NCBI RefSeq assembly: GCF_000276665.1
Contig: NW_004955404.1
Coordinates: 34,304,609 to 34,368,608, forward strand
Reading direction: 5' to 3'
DNA length: 64,000 nt
Source of the DNA: Chinchilla lanigera
Taxonomy: Eukaryota > Chordata > Mammalia > Rodentia > Chinchillidae
Positions 54,123 to 64,000 of the stretch are shown one piece after another. Every line of letters begins with the position of its first letter. Position 1 is the stretch's first letter. The notes under the pieces were generated by a model that did not search any database, had not been told where the DNA came from, and worked only from the letters and a program-made list of their open reading frames with translations. Both the position numbers and the translations under genes were made by a program.

Positions 54123-56934
54123 ATTTTCTATCTTGTTACTTTACTATGAAAAGAGATCCTGTGCAAACATAGTTGGGGAGTTTAGTTTTCTCTTCTGATA
54201 GTTGAATAATTCTCTCTTGAAAAGGAACCCTTGCTTTCAGTAAGATTTATCAGGTTAAAAAAAGGTTTTGATTTAATATTTGCAGATGGAGTTAACCTCC
54301 TGCTGTGCTTTAAGCATTTGAAAACCTGCTGAAAAGTGGCATTTCAAAGACAGCTTAATATTAAATTTAGTTTGCAATATTCATATCTAATTGTTATAGG
54401 ATGTGTTGCTCTGTTAATAGCAGTAGAATAAAAATGTTATTATATTTGGCTTGAACAGGAATTTTTAGATCTTTTGTCAAAGAACACTACCCTTACAAGT
54501 GCACTGAGAAACATTCATACAAGCATTTAAAATATAGATTATCAGCTTTCTATTCAATTAAGATATTCCTCAATTGAAACTGTACCTCCTTATTTATGGG
54601 TAGCTCTAAGTTCAAACCCACTCTATTAAAATATAAATACAAATGGTGACAATATACTATACACAAAAGTACACTCTTTCATCTAAAATATGATTAAGAA
54701 AATTACTGAAGCCTAAGTATTACAATAAGTTGATCATTTTCATAGAATGGAAGTATTGGTTAACATTGTTTTCCTGTGTGTGCCAAGTGTTCTGTAGGTT
54801 CATGGTATCTTTTTATCTTGTATAAATCTGAAGAATAAAAATCTTATGTTAGAATGCTACTTTTGTCTGGGGAAGAAAAAATGATTGTGCAGTCATTATT
54901 AATCATTAATAGCATGACAGAAGAATTGACTGCAGTGGGAAAAATCAAGTCAGTTTTATTATTCATTAAGACATTCCTGAAGGAGAGAACTTTCATAGAA
55001 GAATAGACAATAGAATTATAATATTTCACAGATGTGATGTGAAATATGACCAGTGCTAAACTGCTTTGCCTTTTTCAATCAGATTTTCCAAATGATTTAT
55101 GCTAATTTAAATGGTATTATTAAAAAATAAATGGTATTATTACCATCTATTGTCATCACTCAGAATTTGTTTTTAGATATTTTGTATCCTAGAAGTGTTA
55201 ACAGTTTTGTTTTTTCAAAAGAAAAAACTTATCCTAATAACAATTTTAAAATATATTAACTACTTTCATAGTCATTAAACGTTATTTGAAGTAGCCTTAT
55301 GGATGTCCCATGTTTGATGTGGACATAGGCTCAATTTGGACTCAAGAATCTTTGCCCATAACCCTGACTTTTATTAATGACTATTTTTCTATGGTATTTT
55401 CATAGGTATATAATTCATAATTTGATTAGATTATATTCATTACTTCTGGTTATTTTGACTTAGGTTTACTGGAGAGAAATCTGAATTGCTCTTTGAAGCT
55501 GAGGAGGAGGAGCTGTTTGGCATTATTCTTACATAAAAATAATGAACTTTCATTCAAATTACAAAGCAAAAATAATGGAATTTTAATGCTTGCTTAATAT
55601 TAAGGGTCCTATGTTGTAATTATCTTGTGCAGAATACCTTGTCTCTGACATAAATAAGAAGGCAAAGGTCATCTAATATTTTCCTCACAGAGTCCTTTCT
55701 GCCTAAGACTTTTTGGCTACTAGCACACTTTCTCTTTGTTGCTTCCTTCCCTCAACCTCTCATTCCCTCTTGCTACTTTCCTGGCCAAACTTAAAAGTTC
55801 CCTTTACATTCATCTTCTTTATATTCACATATCAATTCAGTGCAATGTGACTCCTCTTCCTATCTCTCTATACTACAGGGGTTATTTCCTGTCTCCACTG
55901 AATATTTTTACAATAAGGAATAGCGTTCTTGGGTAGGTATTTGAAAAAAATCACTCCAGTTACTGAAGCAACAAAAGTAGTTATAGGATCTGTTAAGATG
56001 CTTTCTCAAAGGTCCAGAGACTAAAGGACAGTGACCTAGAAGTATGGGATTTTGAGAATGGCAGGTGGTAGGAAACTCAAAGTGGCATTTAGAAGAGAAT
56101 TACAATACTGATTTACTCAGGCACCCACATAATTCGTCTGAATCCATAAAATACCAAGCTTTAAAGCAGGATATAAATAACTATACTATTGACCCCCCAG
56201 GTTAGGATTAACTGGAGTAATATACTATATAAAATGGAAATCAGGTTTCAGACTGGAAAAACATAAGGATCTTCAAATTCATCTTTCTCTCTCTAACAAA
56301 ACATAGAAACAACAAGAAGAAACCGTTTTGCTACCATGGAGTGAAAGTGAGTTTTAGAGCTAGAGAGCAGAACCATTGTTTTATAGCTTATATAATTAAT
56401 GTAGGCTATAAATCCCAACTTTATATTGGAAGTACTACATAAGTAAACCCAGCCCATATTTCTTTTTAACATACATTCATTTCAGATAGCAAGAAAAAAT
56501 AATTTCTTTTATAAGCCATGAGAATTTAATTTGAATTTGAGAATTAGTTTAGTTCTACACAGCCTGTGAGTTACTCATAAAGTTAGCACTTGTCTTTAAA
56601 TAATATTTGCTCCTCACAAAGAAATTAGCAGATTCCTACTAGTAAGTCATACTATATAAATTTTGTTCTATATAATCCTTTCTGTTTTTCAATTATTCTG
56701 ATATCTTTCTCACTGGCTTTACTTTGCCCCATCTCTAATTATTTAAAGTATTTTCTTTAAACAAGGTGTTAAGTGCTTATTTTGCTCCAAATGTGCCCGT
56801 GCTGGCAATACAAGTAGGAATCAGAAGCATGCGTTTTCTGTCCTTATTTTGAAAGTTACTACTCAAGAAATGTGCTCTGTCTACCACACAGGTTTAACAT
56901 ACGTTACTCTTTAGAGGGTTCCTGGCTATCTCTT
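54123..56934. other. Unassigned AT-rich DNA
   Basis: No gene. A weak reversed MIR-like piece is at 54765-54845 ('tgtgccaagtgttctgtagg'). A short tandem duplication, 'aaatggtattatta', is at about 55109-55142. Confidence 0.4.
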
Positions 56935-57160
56935 TCTCTAGGTCTCTTTACTGCATGATCAGAGCACCTGGCATTTGCCTTTCCCAGCATTTATCACCTT
57001 TGTAAGCAATTATTCATGTAATTATTCATTTAACTATTGTATCTCTTGTTCTCTTATAAATACCATGAGAACAAATAGTGTTTACCCAGAGTGAAAGCAA
57101 AGTACTAGGCACATAGTAGCTGTTTGAAAATATTTGTAAGATAGATGAATGAATAAATGA
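56935..57160 (+). mobile_element. L2 LINE 3' end
   Basis: 'taccatgagaacaaatagtg', 'aagtactaggcacatagtag', 'ctgtttgaaaatatttgtaa' and 'gatgaatgaataaatgat' are the L2 3' end with its terminal repeats. Confidence 0.75.
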
Positions 57161-57529
57161 TATAATTACTCAGAGATAGTAGGGAGAAAAAAGAAGATAA
57201 ACCAAGGATTATTAATATTTCACAGATCAACAGATATAAGAGAAAAGGATGTAGTGATCATTCCCACTTAGGAATTCATGAGACAGAATTTACCCAAGAA
57301 AGCAAAATAGTAAACTCAATGTTGTAAACCTTAGTTAGAGCTAGTATGGCAACAGTATATTCAATGTGATATGCCATAGTCTCCAACAGACCTTGTCTTC
57401 CCTATTTTCTCATCCTACTTATTTCTTGTTCATAATACTTGTTGATTCTTTTATATATTTGCATCTATTCATGCATACATTTAAGTGTACTATTTTTACA
57501 AATGGAACATTTAATATAATAAATTACTT
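57161..57529. other. Unassigned DNA between two L2 ends
   Basis: No gene. The 84-codon frame 57366-57620 is partly L2 sequence. Confidence 0.4.
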
Positions 57530-57675
57530 TTTACTGTTGCTCATGGACTTTCTCTCCCATGAGACTGTTAGTTCCAGGATGCCAGGGACATTGGCTATTT
57601 TTGCCATCTGTATTGTCTAGAAGAATCTGTACAGTTGATGTTAAGAAGTCAATACATTTTTATTGAATGATGTTA
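57530..57675 (+). mobile_element. L2 LINE 3' end
   Basis: 'catgagactgttagttccag', 'gatgccagggacattggcta' and 'ttttgccatctgtattgtct' are followed by 'acatttttattgaatgatg'. Confidence 0.65.
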
Positions 57676-58177
57676 TATGGATAGTTTATCAGATTGAGAA
57701 ACTAAAAGAGCATTGATGACCATAGAGAGTTGTAGAGATGAGGTAGGTATGACTAGGCTGCGATTTAGTTGTTGTTGGGATAACCTGAACCATTTAGCTT
57801 TGCACTTAACTTTCCAGCCCTAAAGTCCATGTGGTCACATTGTTGAGAGTGAATTTTGGGATCCATGGGTGACCTTCATGATCTGGTCCTTCGTGAAATG
57901 CTATTCTCTTTCAGAAATCTCTGTTGCTTTCATTTGGAAATGTTATTTATATAATTTTTAGGTGTTTCTATTATAGCATCTGTTATTTTCTGACATGGAT
58001 TGTAACTTTGGGTACATTTATACTTTAATAACAGTTTGTTTAATATACAAATGTACTCCAAAGAAACAGGCTTTCTTGGAACAAGAATCCTGCAAACAAG
58101 AATCCTGAGAGAAGATGTAGATCCTTCAGTACATGGGCAGGATGGGAATGGTAATCATGTCCACAGTTGTTAAGTAG
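57676..58177. other. Unassigned DNA
   Basis: No gene or named repeat. A short direct repeat, 'aacaagaatcctg', occurs at about 58080-58107. Confidence 0.4.
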
Positions 58178-58512
58178 TGTTGTGCTGTGGATCTGGGCGG
58201 TCTCGCCCAAAGGCTCATCTGCTCAGCAGTGGTGACTGGATTATGGAGACACTGTAGCTGATGAGCTGTTAGAATTTAAGAATTGGTTGCAGGAGCCCCA
58301 TGTAACCGGAAGGGCGTTTCTCCCCCTTATATTGCCCCTTCACTTTCTGCTTCTTGGTTGCCGCAACACGAGCAGCTTTTCCTGGGATGTCCTTCGCCAT
58401 GCTTTCTGCCTTGGAGCCAGAGGCAGTAACTGTGAGCCAAATAAACCTCTCCTCCTTTAAGTAGTAGAAGTCTCCAGTCTTCTTTCTCTGCAATAAGAAA
58501 ATGAGTAACACA
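58178..58512 (+). mobile_element. Solo MaLR LTR with perfect target-site duplication
   Basis: It begins TG ('tgttgtgctgtggatctggg') and ends CA. It contains 'tgctttctgccttggagcca', 'gtaactgtgagccaaataaa' with the AATAAA signal, 'cctctcctcctttaagtag' and 'cttctttctctgcaataag'. The 335-base element lies between perfect 5-base duplications AGTAG (58173-58177 and 58513-58517), as expected of ERVL-class integration and later LTR-LTR recombination. Confidence 0.93.
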
Positions 58513-59489
58513 AGTAGTGATACCAGCTAATACAAGGAGTGATGTCAAACACAACTTAGGTCAAACTCAATTTTAATGTCCCTGTTCGTACTTTGAAGCT
58601 CTACTCAGTTGCTCAGTAAATATTTATGAATTATTGCACTATATGTGAATACAGTAGGTTATTCTTTACATTTGTATATGTGGAGCTCTTAAGTAGTCTA
58701 GACATCACATGTTTAGGGCATGTGATATTAGAGAACATTGTTAGGAAAGTGTTGCTCTGAGGACAACTATAGAGATGAGAGAGTAAACTTAGGGGAGGAA
58801 ACAAAACCATAAGTAGACATATGATGAAGAAAGATGATTATCTTGGCAAGAAATAAGTCTTCCATCTCTTCTCATCCCATCTCTTTTTTCCCTTTCCCTT
58901 TTCCCTCCCCTTGCCTCCCTTCCCCTCCTCTTCCTTACTTCTGTCTTTTTTTTACAAAAGCTTCAGTTCTTTCTCTACCACAACTTTGACCTTTATATCT
59001 GAAGTAAGCATTCTAATTCTCAGCGTCATGACACTCACTGAAAAATATCTGTAATGTAGTTAACTAAATGGTACAAGAAAGACACTCTGATACCATTTTA
59101 AAAGAAAAAGTCTTGTGGAAGTGTTTTGCAGTGTAACAAATTTATTCTACAGAATCTCACTCAGTTCTTCTAGTGCAGTCATCCAAACATAAAAGCAAGA
59201 TGAGAAAATACACAAGGAAATCTGAAAAGAACGGTGAGTGAACCATCCAGTCTGGTTATAAAAAATGTTTTCTTTTACTTTTGTTATGGATTTAGTATTT
59301 GTAGGAACTGAAAAATTTTTTAATGTGAAATCTTTGCAAATTGAATCTTTCAATCTAAAGCTAATACAAAAACGATCTTTACCATTAGCCTGTGATATTT
59401 CTTATCTGTAGAATAAACTATATTTCATTAGCAATTAATAATTTTACTTGTTATTCATTTTCTTGTTATACTATCTGTAGGCATCCTGC
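58513..59489. other. Unassigned DNA
   Basis: No gene. A pyrimidine-rich stretch (58860-58950) has no repeat unit. Confidence 0.4.
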
Positions 59490-59998
59490 ATAAGAAAGAA
59501 GAAAAAGGAAGTATTAAGACATTTTAGATAGATAGATAGATAGATAGACAGACAGATAGATAGCATAACTGTATTGCTGATGTGTGGTGGTTTACTGAGG
59601 GGAACAGTTAATGCTTAAAATTTTTTTTATATATTTTGACCAATTTTGCATGCTTTATCTGGTAGGTAATCTGAGCAATTTATATGAAGACAACAATATG
59701 CAATATAACAACCACTGTTGAATTCCTACCATCCTGTCTAGTGAAACTATGTATTGTCTCTAATGTTCTTTTAAATTATTATTTTCTTATTCCTTTTAAT
59801 GGTTTGATCAATCTTCCATTCTTACATCTGGTAATCTGACCAACTTCATGGAAGACAACAGTATGTAATATAACAGCCACCATTAATCCCTATGATTTGG
59901 TTTGAAATCCCATATCATTTTTTAATGTCCTTGTTTTGTTTTGCTTGTATTTTGCTATTGCTCTTTTTTAAAATATTCTCTTTAAAATAAAAAAAATA
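59490..59998 (+). mobile_element. LINE-1 3'UTR with duplicated module
   Basis: A purine-rich start with an embedded (GATA)n tract at 59526-59562 leads to 'ctgatgtgtggtggtttact' and 'ggggaacagttaatgctta'. Two copies of the 3'UTR module follow, at about 59636-59772 and 59803-59935. Each has a 'ctggta...atctgagcaa' start, 'gaagacaacaatatg' or 'gaagacaacagtatg', and 'aatataac..ccac'. The A-rich tail is at 59984-59996. No ORF2 coding sequence is present. Confidence 0.85.
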
Positions 59999-61635
59999 CA
60001 TACTTCCAAAAATGTGAAAAGCCAATTTTATTGGTATATCCCACTTGATTATGGATTTTCATTTTTCCTAGATTCATTAAAATATGTTTTTTTTTTTAAA
60101 AATAGAAATGTGGCCCACTTAATTTTTTAATTAATCCATTTGTTCTACAAAACTTTGATGTTTTTATGTCTAAAAAATTTATGTAGGACAGTTAGAAAGA
60201 AAATCTCTGTACTCAAACAGGATAATTATTTTGTTTACTAATTCTTCTAAATATAAAGCTACATTAATAATAAAATTAAAAATTATCATTGACATAGTTA
60301 TCATCTCTGAAACTAACCTAGCCTTTAACTGGGTAATTATGAAGTTTTAGAGCACTTTAATGTTACATGACAGCAAACCTTGATTTTGACTAAAAATCTT
60401 ACAGTATCTTGTAGTACTTTAATTTTCATAGAGTAATCAGTTATTTATTCTCAATAAGTATAATGTGAAAGGAATTACCATCGCTAATTCCAAAGTCAAT
60501 ATGATCAAAATTAATAAGATCAAAATTAATAAATTAAGATGAAAATATGCAAAGCAAAATATAATTTTGGGAATATTGGATCTTATATGATGTATCAATA
60601 GAATGGCCAGGACACCGTCCAATTAGAGGTTATAGAGATAGGTATAGAATTTGAATCCCAAGCACAATACTTAACCTTGAGGAGCATTAGAAATTCTAGG
60701 TTTCTAGTTTGTTTTGTATGTGATGAGATTTAGTTTGATTTTCCGGATTAAAATAAATAATTTCCATTTGAGGACATTTCAAAGCCTTCTGCATATTATG
60801 AAGCTATTTTTGTGTACTGGGAGAAGAGAATGGCTTGGAATTGCAAACACGTTCTCGTGCGTGGGCGAGATGTAGAGAGTATCTTGGTTTACAATGCAAA
60901 TGTTATGTGTGCTGCAAAACAATTTTTAGTGCAAACCATTAAATTTTCTTGATAAATTTGTTAACTGTATAAATCTATTACACATTTGCACATGACATGG
61001 AATTCACATTTGATTTACTTACTTTCAGCTTGCAGATACAAATTTAACAATTAATAAACTTCATCATTAGTAAACTTAATCAGCAAAGAATAAATCATCT
61101 AGAAAATATTTTTATAAGAATATAAAAAGATTTTAGAGAGAAAGTACATAGACTATTCATTTACTGTTTTATTCAAAAAGAATGCTATAAAGTATATTCT
61201 GTGAACTATTTCACATAAAAGGACCTCATTCTGGAAAGAAACGTAATTCACTATTAATTTTTTAAAGGTGAAAAACAAGTTAATCAGTCACAATATGTAC
61301 ATCGGTCACTAATGATGTCATATTTTTTGATACAAAATAGCAACATATTTTGAAAAGTTAACATTTAGTTTCACATTTGTTTAAAAAAACTAATGATATT
61401 TGATTTGGGGATTTTAATGATGGTAAACTAGTATTGTCTTAACCTATCAAGTAATGATTTTGAAATCCTTTTTAAAAATTATTTTAAATTTACTGAATTG
61501 TATTTATTCTGGTTCTGAAATTCTTGTACAGCATTTGGTTTATTTGCTGTATCTCTACCAGATGAATATTTAATTATCGTACTTTAGTTCCGTTGCACAG
61601 TCAGTATCACATTAGGATCTCTTGAGATAAATTAG
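59999..61635. other. Unassigned AT-rich DNA
   Basis: No gene. It contains the CpG-bearing EGR1-like site at 60859. 60480-60540 has short direct repeats of 'gatcaaaattaata'. Confidence 0.4.
60859..60867 (+). promoter_or_regulatory. Perfect EGR1-type site in an AT desert
   Basis: GCGTGGGCG, the EGR1/Zif268 consensus, sits in 'ctcgtgcgtgggcgagatg', which keeps four CpGs in about 20 bases. Flanks are strongly AT-rich. The motif is exact, but occupancy is unknown. Confidence 0.35.
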
Positions 61636-61705
61636 TCTTCATACAGTCATTGAATGCCTCACCAATACAATGTGTTAGGTGCTGTAGGGGATTTACTATA
61701 GAAAT
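61636..61705 (-). mobile_element. L2 LINE 3'-end fragment
   Basis: 'cagtcattgaatgcctcacc' followed by 'atgtgttaggtgctgtaggg' matches the reversed L2 end (attgagcgcctactatgtgccagg... ctaggcgctgggga). Confidence 0.55.
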
Positions 61706-61728
61706 CCCTTGTTTTTCTCCCAAAACAA

Positions 61729-61768
61729 TAGACATTTACTTAACAAAGTAGACATTTACTTAACAAAA
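61729..61768. repeat. 20-base tandem duplication
   Basis: Two head-to-tail copies of tagacatttacttaacaaag, one mismatch in the last base. Confidence 0.9.
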
Positions 61769-62690
61769 CACAAATATGCATAAATGGTCTCAATTCATCC
61801 ATCTTCAATCATTTCCAATCTCCTTAGAAGCAATGGATTGTCTCCTGACTTCATTGTTCAATCTACTCCCCTCCACTGATGCTGTTCAGAGTGTAGGGTG
61901 CTATTAGAATGTTCTGTGGCTTTTATTTACTGCACTGTCTTCTACCCAAGCCCTGAGAAGGTGGTAAAAATAACATAATGCCACTATGAGGAAAAAATTC
62001 TCACTACTCTGCCTATTCAATAGAGACAAGATGCTTTCCCCACTTCAGATGGACATTGTTAAAGTAGAAACTGAAGAGATGAAGAGACAGCACACATATG
62101 GAGGGAGGGGGAAGAGGAGTCAGTGGCCTAAGTTATTATGCAATTCAGGTTCTTTTGAAATAAGAGAAATTGATATCACAACCGAAATGCAAAAGCAGCC
62201 CAGGCAGGAGAGGAAACGTGGGCTGCAAAGGCCAGGAGAACTTCAAGGACACAGGAGTGCTGGAGGCCAGAGTGGGCTCCGTGATGATTGAGAACCAGAC
62301 ATTTGGCTGCAAATGACACATATTCAGAGACTTCCTAAAATCTTGGAGCATGGTCGGAAATATGTTTTATTACCATTGCTGTGACCCTATGTTTGCTCCC
62401 GGGTTATGTGACCTATCCCTATTCCCACTTACCCTCTGCCATCCCCAGCCAGAGTCCTAGAGCGAATCGTTGACGTGGTGATAGTTGCTTCTACACCCCC
62501 CACTTCCAATCACCAAAAATCACCAGTGGAAACCACTGGCTTCCAATCCCTCTGATTGTCCTTTCCTTTGACAAACATTGCTTGTGAACTCTTAATTATC
62601 CAACTGTGGACAAATTTTGCTTAAACTTTCTGTGGTATGAATGGATTGAACATTTGCTCCTTTTCAAATAACTTATTTTCCCTTTGCTTT
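61769..62690. other. Unassigned DNA
   Basis: No gene. The 101-codon plus frame 61986-62291 has a basic product without recognisable domain. Possible old-repeat sequence. Confidence 0.4.
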
Positions 62691-63160
62691 AAGAATCTTT
62701 TTGTTGCACAACTTTTCCACCAACATGCTATTTTCTCCTGATGTGTGCCCTACCTCACAGATTATACCTTGACAGTTTCTTTATTGTCTCTGCCCACTTT
62801 TTAAATATCTCTTCCCCATGTAGTTTCATTGGCTCTTCCTTTCTCAGACTTCCCATTTCACACTCCATTCACACTGTTCTTGGGTAATCCCACCCACTCC
62901 CATGGATTCCAGTATCTTCCAGGAAGATGAGGGGAATCCAGGAACATTTTTCTTTCACTCACACAGCTCTGACACACTCACTTCCTCCAGAAAGTCTTCC
63001 TTGATACTGACCTTCCTTAAGGGTGTAACTACTGTTTACTTCAGTCAGTTTACTTCCGTGCTTACTTTAACCCTCGTAAGCACTATTTGCCCTCAATGCA
63101 GTTTTCTTATTCTGTTGATGTTCAGTGCATTTAGGTTTTTTGTGTCTGATTTTTCTTAGT
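62691..63160 (+). mobile_element. Probable L2 LINE internal/3' fragment
   Basis: 'acttcctccagaaagtcttc' and 'cttgatactgaccttcct' recall the L2 signature (cctccaggaagccttccctga). Upstream 'ttcttgggtaatcccaccca' and 'ctcccatggattccagtat' recall an old LINE segment. Moderate divergence; class not certain. Confidence 0.45.
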
Positions 63161-63325
63161 TACATTGAAAATCAAATAACATTTAACTTAATTTGTATGC
63201 TACCTTGTGTAATTTATAAACAAACAGTGAATTGCCTTTTTGGTGGTAAAAAATTGTCCAAGATTTTAAAAAGGTAATTTCACAAAAATACCATCCAAGT
63301 GTTAGTTGTTTTTAAGTTTCAAGGG

Positions 63326-63328
<3 letters not shown>

Positions 63329-63375
<47 letters not shown>
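63329..63375. repeat. (CA)n microsatellite
   Basis: About 20 uninterrupted CA units, preceded by an ACATACACA variant. Confidence 0.97.
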
Positions 63376-63376
<1 letters not shown>

Positions 63377-64000
63377 TAATAACTGTGGAGTGTCACATTA
63401 TTGTAAAATAAAAGTGATGTTCAATTTCTAAAACTAACATTTTTTGTTACATATGGTTTCCATTTTTCACCTTTTTAGTAGGAATGCTTAAAAATGAGAA
63501 TATCATGTTTTTATAATGAAAACTAGCTTAACACTTTTAAAAGTTCTTGGTTAAACTCAGACATAAATCTAAAACTACACAACACTGTAGAAAATTACAA
63601 ATAAAACAATGTTCTAAAGATTAAAATGTGATGAAGACTAGACAATAATAAACATCTGCCTTATTTTTATCATCTTGTTTTACTAATTAATAAGATAATC
63701 CTTTTAAGTAAAATTTACAATAAGATATCAATAAAAATACATGCCATTCCTTTATGAGATGTTTTAAGAAAAATAAATTTTATTCAAGGGAGGCAAAAGC
63801 CATAACTGTTGATATTCCTCCAGACAAGAGGTGCCTTCTTTATCTAGGAAATACCTTCTTTTCTAATCAAAATTGTTGATGTTATGATGGGAACTATGAA
63901 TTTAATTTATTTCTTAAATCTACGTTGGAAAGCTAAAGTTAAAATTAAATATATTAATAAGCTGCCATTGATGAAAAAGAGAAAGCTTTGACCTAAAAAT
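63376..64000. other. Unassigned AT-rich DNA to window end
   Basis: No gene or named repeat. Confidence 0.4.

Overview
The window looks like nuclear DNA of a rodent outside the mouse/rat group: a gene-poor, AT-rich stretch that is either intergenic or inside a very large intron. Three kinds of repeat support this. (1) There are at least six well-preserved tRNA-derived ID SINEs, most with clean target-site duplications. (2) There are older 7SL-derived B1 and dimeric B1-ID (B1-dID-like) SINEs, and no B2 was seen. (3) The LINE-1 3' ends, MaLR LTRs, MIR, L2 and MER2 remnants are typical of a placental genome. B1-dID-like dimers would fit squirrels and relatives, but I cannot name a species from sequence alone.

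No intact protein-coding gene can be supported. The long open frames are SINE, LINE or microsatellite translations, or chance. The gene-derived objects I can defend are three. The first is a broken, apparently intronless minus-strand coding remnant at about 42453-42910 (processed pseudogene of an unrecognised gene). The second is a 37-nt tailless copy of the 5' end of U2 snRNA at 10593-10629 with its own target-site duplication. The third is an unexplained minus-strand open frame at 19450-19827, with three imperfect 12-14 residue repeats and a consensus-like splice donor at its end.

Layout. 1-2.05 kb: L1 3' end, old L1, partial MaLR, then a CpG-bearing L1-promoter-like block carrying an ID. 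2-8.2 kb: unassigned AT-rich DNA, an old L1M end, a MaLR LTR, an MLT1, and a truncated L1 inserted in a MIR. 8.2-16.7 kb: mostly unassigned, with the U2 fragment, a CTTT tract and constraint-like stretches. 16.7-21.6 kb: MLT1/MST LTRs, L2, B1-dID and the odd open frame. 21.7-26.2 kb: an L1 interrupted by a 360-base assembly gap, three IDs and several microsatellites. 27.4-30 kb: a GC/CpG-rich block, then about 2 kb of low-repeat sequence. 31.4-32.5 kb: MLT1 and a MER2 split by a B1. 35.8-43.8 kb: ID, MIRs, the processed pseudogene, MLT1. 44.3-46.9 kb: an internally deleted L1 joined to old L1M carrying an ID. 47-53 kb: MIRs, reversed L1, MaLR, B1-dID with a long purine tract. 54-64 kb: L2s, a solo MaLR LTR with perfect TSD, an L1 3'UTR with a duplicated module, and dinucleotide repeats.

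I found nothing that looks like a new multi-gene system. The interest lies in retrotransposition products (tailless U2 copy, internally deleted L1 with a splice-like junction, processed pseudogene) and in a few stretches that may be regulatory. Repeat family names come from remembered consensus patterns, not from a search; boundaries of old repeats are approximate, often to within tens of bases.
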